Assembly: GCA_014729955.1 (NCBI GenBank) | Contig: WJJA01000110.1 | Location: forward strand, 1-16,108 | Reading direction: 5' to 3' | From: a bacterium | Lineage (GTDB): Bacteria > Electryoneota > Electryoneia > Electryoneales > Electryoneaceae | DNA length: 16,108 nt | Shown here: piece after piece, positions 11,824 through 16,108 of the stretch | How the letters are laid out: each line of letters begins with the position of its first letter | How positions within the stretch are numbered: the first letter of the stretch is position 1 | The notes under the pieces: generated by a model | Told to the model about the DNA's origin: nothing | Seen by the model: the letters and a program-made list of their open reading frames with translations, nothing else | The model's database searches: none | Position numbers and translations under genes: made by a program

Positions 11824-14800
11824 ATGCAGTTCTTTCGCAAAGCAGCACTCTTCGCGACACTTCTCATGTTGTTCGTAGTCGCCACGGTATTTGCAGCCAA
11901 GCCGCCTGCGGACAAGCCTGTCCATCTTCAGTCAGACCAGGCCCTGATGAGGCCGGACGCTGTAAAGATTGGAAACAAGCGAGTTTCTACGGAAACCGGT
12001 GTGACCTACGCGTGGTATCGCCTGAACATCCCGACATCGTCCCTGAACCCGGAAGACGCGGCAAGGGAGTTCCTGCTCGGGCACGCCGATGAATTCGGCG
12101 GCATCGGTGCTGTCTCCGGGCTGGAGACCATCGCGGTGAAAGAAAATCCCTGGAGCAGGCATGTGCATTTGCAGCATACCGTTGACGGGATTCCCGTGTA
12201 CAGGTCTCGTTTTACGGTCTCCATGGACGACAACGGTATGGTGACCTTCGTCACCGCCAACCCCTACCCGAATTTCACACTGCCCGGCACATCGCCGGCG
12301 ATCAGCGCGACGGAAGCGGTTTCGCTGTCGCGTACGCAGCTGAACGGCTCGGGACCCGAGATTGGTGAGGTGCGCACGGAACTGGTCGGGTATCGTGATA
12401 ACAAGGGGATGGACCATCTTGCCTGGAAGGTCGCCATCACGACGATGGATCCGATGGGCGACTGGGAGTTGTTGTGGGATGCCGGGGACGGCACCTTCCT
12501 GGAAGCGGTGGATCGGATGGTTTACGAAGACGGCACCGGTATGGTCTTCTATCCCGATCCGCTCACGTCCGCAGGGACCTCCTATGGCGGCAACTACGGG
12601 GACAACAGCGACGGCGACACCGCAGAGCTGAACAACGAACGTGTCTCCATGACGTTGCAGGATCTGACCGAGAGCGGCGGAGTCTATCACCTCGACGGAC
12701 CCTATGTGGATCTGCTGGATTTCGAGCCGCCCACGTTTGCCCCGGTGACCAACGCCGATCCGGACGCGTTCAACTATACACGTTCCCAGCAGGGTTTCGA
12801 AGATGTGAATGTCTACTACCACATCGATACCGCCCAGCGCTGGTTCCAGGAACTCGGTTTCACGAACATCCAGAACGGTCCGATTGAAGCGGACCCGCAC
12901 GGTTTGAACGGGTCGGACAACTCCCACTATATCCCCTCTCAGAATCGCCTGGCGTTCGGTGAAGGCGGTGTGGACGACGCCGAAGATGCAGACGTGATCT
13001 GGCATGAGTACGGCCATGCGGTACAGCACGATGCGAGCCCCAGCTGGAGCGGGGGTGAGACTTCGGATATGGGCGAGGGCTTGAGCGATTACTGGGCTGC
13101 CACATTCAGCGCACGTATCAGTGACTACAACGACCACTGGGTGTTCAACTGGGACGGACACAACCCGTTTTGGGGCGGGCGTGTGGTCAACAGCACGCAG
13201 GGCTATTCCAGCTGGGTATCCGGCGGCAGTATTTATGCCAACGGCACTCTCTGGGCCGGCGCGTTGTGGGAGATGCACGGTGAACTGGGCTACGAGGTGA
13301 TGGATGCGATTGTGTTGCAGCACCATTTCTATCTCGGCTGGGGGGCAAGCGTACTCGACGGCGCAGAAGCAGTCCTTGAAGCAGACCAGGATCTGTTTGA
13401 CGGCGAGCATATCGAAACCATCGCCCAGGTGCTGTATGACCGCGGTTTTATTGACGAAATGCCGGTCTTCGGCAACGTCGAAGGCGTGGTGTTGGATGGA
13501 AACGATCAGAGCCCGATTGAGGGTGCTGTCGTCACACTTGCTGAACTCGAACCGGTGACGACGGATGCAACAGGTGAGTTCGGTTTCTACGATGTACCGG
13601 TGGGAACCTATCAGATTACCGTGGAACATGCGGACTATCTCACGTACACCGAAGAGATCGAAATCCCGGCGAACGAAACCCTTGAGTTGACCATCGAGAT
13701 GGTGCAACCGCAACTGACTGTTGATCCGAGCTTCCTCGACCTTGAAATGGAAATCGGCACCACGATCACGTCCGACATTACGCTTACCAACGAAGGAAAC
13801 AGCGACACCGAATGGTGGATGCGTCTCAGGCCGGACGGGCAGGCTCCGGTGGAACGGTGGGTAGAAACGACTTCTATTGATCTGTATGATCTGATCGGCA
13901 CAGACCGGTTCTTCGGCGTTGCGGCCGTGAATGGTGATTTTGTACTGACCGGAATGGGGGCAAACGGCAACCCGAATTCCTTCTACGTCGTCTCCGCCGG
14001 CGGCACCCTGCTGAACCAGTTCGATCAACCGAGCAGCAGCGGATTCGGATTCCGTGACCTCACTGTGGCGGACAACCTGCTGTACACCAGTGAGGGTGAG
14101 TCGATTCATGTGATCGACATGAACGGAGATATCGTCGAGACCCTCGATTCGCCGGACGGCATGTCGATGGCGCGCGGCATTGCCTATGATAAAGACAATG
14201 ACTGGCTCTGGTGCGCGGACATGACCTCCGATATCGTCGCGATCGATCTGCAGGGTGTCGAGCAGGTTCGATTCGAGAACAATCTGCGTATTACCGGGTT
14301 GGGGTATGAGCCGTTTGAGCGGAATGGGTACCGTCTCAAGATCTACTCGTCCGACGGTAACCCCTCACGTGTGCTGGTTTCGAAAATGAATACGGAGACT
14401 GGAGAAATCGCCGAGGAAATTCGCTTCGACGAGCATGATGACGATGTACTCAACGGCGGTGAAGTGGTGCGTCGTGTGTTCGGCCATGAAAACACCTGGC
14501 TTTCCGCGCAAGTGGTTACACGTAACGATGCGGCTTTCTTGAAGGTGTATACCCTGGAGACGGATGTCTGGTACATGGATGCTTCCTATCGCCGAGGTGT
14601 GCTGCCTGCCGGGGAAGACCGGGAGATCGAGCTTCATTTCAACGCCGCGGGCATGATGGAAGGAGACTACGGCGGCTTTGTGGAAATGATCCCGTTCGGC
14701 GTGGAGACCGGTGCTACGGTGGATTATGACCTGGAAGTGATGTCCGTCGGGGCCGATGAAAAGAGTACTATCCCTCAGGTATTCCAGGTACGGGGAGCCT

Positions 14801-15045
14801 ATCCGAATCCGTTCAACCCGTCCACGGCCTGGCAGGTGCAGCTGCCGAAAGAGGGCCCACTGCAGATGGCTGTCTACGATCTGCTCGGACGTGAAGTCGA
14901 TCAGCTTTCCTGGAATACTCTGCAGAGCGGGCGTCACACGGTATCCTGGACGGCTCCCAACACCCTGGCGGCGGGTGTGTACTTCGCACGGTTCCAATTC
15001 GGTGAAGAAGAGAGCATCACTCATAAGATTCTGCTGATGAAATAG
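11824..15045 (+). CDS. Secreted multidomain zinc metallopeptidase (FTP propeptide, M36/M4-like) with C-terminal sorting-type domain
   Basis: A 1073-residue exported protein. Residues 1-24 are a signal peptide ending VFA-A. Residues about 60-215 form an FTP/PepSY-like propeptide. The catalytic gluzincin domain (about 225-545) has HEYGH (His394, Glu395, His398) and GEGLSDYW with Glu418 as third zinc ligand, as in M36/M4 peptidases. Then come a carboxypeptidase-regulatory-like beta sandwich (550-630), an Ig-like segment (635-675), a beta-rich stretch resembling propeller blades (about 680-960), and a C-terminal FlgD-like/sorting-type domain starting at AYPNPFNPST (near 992) and ending in a basic residue, as in type IX-like secretion substrates. 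Likely cell-surface or extracellular protein degradation. The ATG at 11824 follows AGGAG with 9-base spacing, and a terminator follows. A long antisense frame over this gene is a composition artefact. Confidence 0.93.
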   Translation: MQFFRKAALFATLLMLFVVATVFAAKPPADKPVHLQSDQALMRPDAVKIGNKRVSTETGVTYAWYRLNIPTSSLNPEDAAREFLLGHADEFGGIGAVSGLETIAVKENPWSRHVHLQHTVDGIPVYRSRFTVSMDDNGMVTFVTANPYPNFTLPGTSPAISATEAVSLSRTQLNGSGPEIGEVRTELVGYRDNKGMDHLAWKVAITTMDPMGDWELLWDAGDGTFLEAVDRMVYEDGTGMVFYPDPLTSAGTSYGGNYGDNSDGDTAELNNERVSMTLQDLTESGGVYHLDGPYVDLLDFEPPTFAPVTNADPDAFNYTRSQQGFEDVNVYYHIDTAQRWFQELGFTNIQNGPIEADPHGLNGSDNSHYIPSQNRLAFGEGGVDDAEDADVIWHEYGHAVQHDASPSWSGGETSDMGEGLSDYWAATFSARISDYNDHWVFNWDGHNPFWGGRVVNSTQGYSSWVSGGSIYANGTLWAGALWEMHGELGYEVMDAIVLQHHFYLGWGASVLDGAEAVLEADQDLFDGEHIETIAQVLYDRGFIDEMPVFGNVEGVVLDGNDQSPIEGAVVTLAELEPVTTDATGEFGFYDVPVGTYQITVEHADYLTYTEEIEIPANETLELTIEMVQPQLTVDPSFLDLEMEIGTTITSDITLTNEGNSDTEWWMRLRPDGQAPVERWVETTSIDLYDLIGTDRFFGVAAVNGDFVLTGMGANGNPNSFYVVSAGGTLLNQFDQPSSSGFGFRDLTVADNLLYTSEGESIHVIDMNGDIVETLDSPDGMSMARGIAYDKDNDWLWCADMTSDIVAIDLQGVEQVRFENNLRITGLGYEPFERNGYRLKIYSSDGNPSRVLVSKMNTETGEIAEEIRFDEHDDDVLNGGEVVRRVFGHENTWLSAQVVTRNDAAFLKVYTLETDVWYMDASYRRGVLPAGEDREIELHFNAAGMMEGDYGGFVEMIPFGVETGATVDYDLEVMSVGADEKSTIPQVFQVRGAYPNPFNPSTAWQVQLPKEGPLQMAVYDLLGREVDQLSWNTLQSGRHTVSWTAPNTLAAGVYFARFQFGEEESITHKILLMK

Positions 15046-15077
15046 CAAACGCAGTCGGACCAGGTGTACGATCATGT

Positions 15078-15115
15078 AACGGGGTGACCGCTTTCGGGTG
15101 CCCCCGTTGCTTTTT
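15078..15115 (+). terminator. Intrinsic terminator of the metallopeptidase gene
   Basis: AACGGGG / CCCCGTT (15078-15084, 15102-15108) encloses a second small CCG-CTTT-CGG stem and is followed by GC and five Ts, 33 bases after the stop codon. Confidence 0.8.
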
Positions 15116-15175
15116 ACAATGCCTGCCGTGTACATTACGCAGCAATATGGTATTCCCTGTTGCAGAGAGGGTCTT

Positions 15176-15643
15176 GTGCCGGCTTCATCCAAAGCCATGC
15201 AGAGCATATGGGTTATCGGGTTGATCATGTGCATGACGTTGATGGTCGCCCGGCCCGTCCGAGCCGATGCATTTCGTGATCGCTACGATGAGGGTATTGC
15301 TCTGATCAAGGCGGACAAGCTGACACAGTCCATCCATCACTTCCGCGATATGCTCGAGGAAAATCGTACCAGCTATCTTTCGGACAACTGTCAGTATTGG
15401 ATCGCAGAGGCGTACTACCGTCTGGGGGACTATGAGCAGGCGGTGATTGAATTTGACCGTGTGTTTATATTTGAAAACAACAACAAGAGGGAAGATGCTT
15501 TTTTCCGTCTTGGAGTCTGTTACGAGAAACTGAACGATCCGGTAAAAGCCCGCGAGATTTTCAAACGCTTTCTTGCGGAATATCCGGAAAGCCGTCATTA
15601 CAAGCGTGTTACAAGGAAACTGGAAGCTTTGGGTGGTCAGTAA
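15176..15643 (+). CDS. Periplasmic TPR-repeat protein (YbgF/CpoB- or BamD-like)
   Basis: A 155-residue protein with an N-terminal signal peptide (Lys6, hydrophobic 9-24, cleavage near VRA-DA at about 30) and three tetratricopeptide repeats: about 31-66 (YDEGIALIKADKLTQSIHHF), 70-104 (YWIAEAYYRLGDYEQAVIEF) and 107-142 (AFFRLGVCYEKLNDPVKARE). This is the arrangement of the C-terminal part of CpoB/YbgF and of BamD-like adaptors, which scaffold envelope complexes. The GTG at 15176 is preferred because AGAGAGGG lies just upstream; an in-frame ATG at 15197 lacks such a site but would also give a signal peptide. The next gene starts 1 base after the stop, so the two form an operon; the partner is an M23 peptidase, suggesting a role in peptidoglycan or envelope maintenance. 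Confidence 0.82.
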   Translation: MPASSKAMQSIWVIGLIMCMTLMVARPVRADAFRDRYDEGIALIKADKLTQSIHHFRDMLEENRTSYLSDNCQYWIAEAYYRLGDYEQAVIEFDRVFIFENNNKREDAFFRLGVCYEKLNDPVKAREIFKRFLAEYPESRHYKRVTRKLEALGGQ

Positions 15644-15644
15644 A

Positions 15645-16108
15645 TTGTCCAGCACATCACAAACATCGAAATACAAGCCCGTCCGTGACGGGCTTTTCCT
15701 CTGTTTGACGGTTCTTTTTGTATGGGTATCAACAGGTTATGCTGCTGATACAGAGAAACACACCGATTCCGGATTGAGATGGCCGATCGATGTAACCCGC
15801 ATGTTTACCTCTTCATACGGTGAACTGCGTCCGTCCAGGTTTCATGCCGGCCTGGACTTCAGCACCGGGGGGACCATCGGGCATCCCTGCTTTGCGGTCG
15901 ACGACGGTTATGTGATCCGTGCCAAGGTGAACCATTACGGGTACGGTCGAGCGGTCTACATCCAACTGCACGACGGTCGTATCGCCGTGTATGCCCACAT
16001 CGACCGCTTCATGCCCGAGATCGAGGAAGAGATTCGTGCCGCACAGCTGCAGCGAAATGATTATGAGGTCGAACTCTTTTTCGACAGGAAAGAGTATCCG
16101 GTCAGCAA
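15645..16108 (+). CDS. M23 (LytM-type) peptidoglycan endopeptidase, 3' end outside window
   Basis: The frame is open from a TTG at 15645 to the right edge (154 codons seen). Residues 1-35 form a signal peptide (Lys9, Lys11, Arg14, hydrophobic 17-31, YAA-D). The M23 domain starts about residue 50: HAGLDFST gives the zinc ligands His67 and Asp71, followed by VDDGYVIRA, GYGRAVYIQL and YAHIDRF with His118; the final HxH motif would lie beyond the window. Residues after 118 look like an insertion rich in Glu and Arg. M23 enzymes cut peptide crosslinks in murein. No ATG fits; TTG 15645 is 1 base past the TPR gene stop, with GGGTGG upstream, so translation is probably coupled. A terminator-shaped hairpin sits inside the signal-peptide region. 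A TTG at 15705 is a possible but poorer start, since it removes the basic n-region. Confidence 0.83.
   Translation, partial: MSSTSQTSKYKPVRDGLFLCLTVLFVWVSTGYAADTEKHTDSGLRWPIDVTRMFTSSYGELRPSRFHAGLDFSTGGTIGHPCFAVDDGYVIRAKVNHYGYGRAVYIQLHDGRIAVYAHIDRFMPEIEEEIRAAQLQRNDYEVELFFDRKEYPVS
15675..15700 (+). terminator. Terminator-like hairpin inside the 5' end of the M23 gene
   Basis: AAGCCCGTC / GACGGGCTT is a perfect 9-bp stem with a 3-base loop (15675-15695), followed by TTCCTCTGTTT. It lies 31 bases after the TPR stop. If it terminates, it would reduce transcription into the M23 gene (attenuation); if ribosomes translate from 15645 they would melt it. Confidence 0.5.

Noticed and set aside
11932..14109. 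A 725-codon open frame on the minus strand opposite the metallopeptidase gene
   Set aside because: It lies wholly antisense to a convincing multidomain gene, is rich in His/Val/Arg with no recognisable domain, and is typical of antisense frames in GC-rich coding DNA.
14365..15234. A 289-codon minus-strand frame over the 3' end of the metallopeptidase and the following terminator
   Set aside because: It reads through a strong terminator and the opposite strand of a real gene; no domain is visible.

Overview
The window is bacterial chromosomal DNA of moderately high GC, densely coding, with ten genes on the minus strand and four on the plus strand. No rRNA, tRNA, CRISPR array or transposase was recognised. 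Two features point to a Gram-negative-type bacterium of the FCB / candidate-phylum kind (for example KSB1, Latescibacterota, Calditrichota or Zixibacteria-like): a very large secreted metallopeptidase with a C-terminal 'YPNPFNPST' FlgD-like / sorting-type domain, and a bifunctional-nuclease protein fused to a UVR motif. The phylum cannot be fixed from this sequence. LexA carries an apparent GAAC-N4-GTTC (Bacillus-type) SOS box, which also argues against Gammaproteobacteria.

Layout. 1-2344 (minus): a calcineurin-like phosphoesterase with a TTG start, then an NfeD-type membrane serine protease that runs off the left edge. 2345-3213: an 869-base stretch with no convincing protein gene but a striking series of structures. 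These are a tandem G-tract/C-tract motif with 20-bp period, a chain of hairpins ending in a strong plus-strand intrinsic terminator (a candidate small RNA), further hairpins, and a minus-strand terminator. 3214-3714 (minus): an unknown small membrane protein. 3983-4546 (plus): a flavin-reductase-like FMN-binding protein. 4596-5648 (minus): a two-gene operon of a TM1367-type cyclophilin-like protein followed by a HAD phosphatase. 5932-7600 (minus): lexA, then the bifunctional nuclease with UVR motif and a very acidic tail, each with its own readable promoter. 7929-9674 (minus): a GAF + HD-GYP cyclic-di-GMP phosphodiesterase-type signalling protein. 9822-11542 (minus): an MacB/FtsX-type ABC permease without an adjacent ATPase, followed by a small Cys4 zinc-ribbon ORF. 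11824-15045 (plus): the 1073-aa secreted metallopeptidase, with a strong terminator. 15176-16108 (plus): a periplasmic TPR protein closely followed by an M23 peptidase with a TTG start that runs off the right edge.

The genes do not form one pathway. The coherent groups are envelope functions (NfeD protease, ABC permease, secreted peptidase, TPR/M23 pair), DNA-damage control (LexA and possibly the UVR-linked nuclease) and second-messenger signalling (HD-GYP). The most unusual parts are the non-coding island at 2345-3213, the poly-acidic nuclease, two look-alike promoters differing by a hairpin insertion, and a terminator-shaped hairpin inside the start of the M23 gene.
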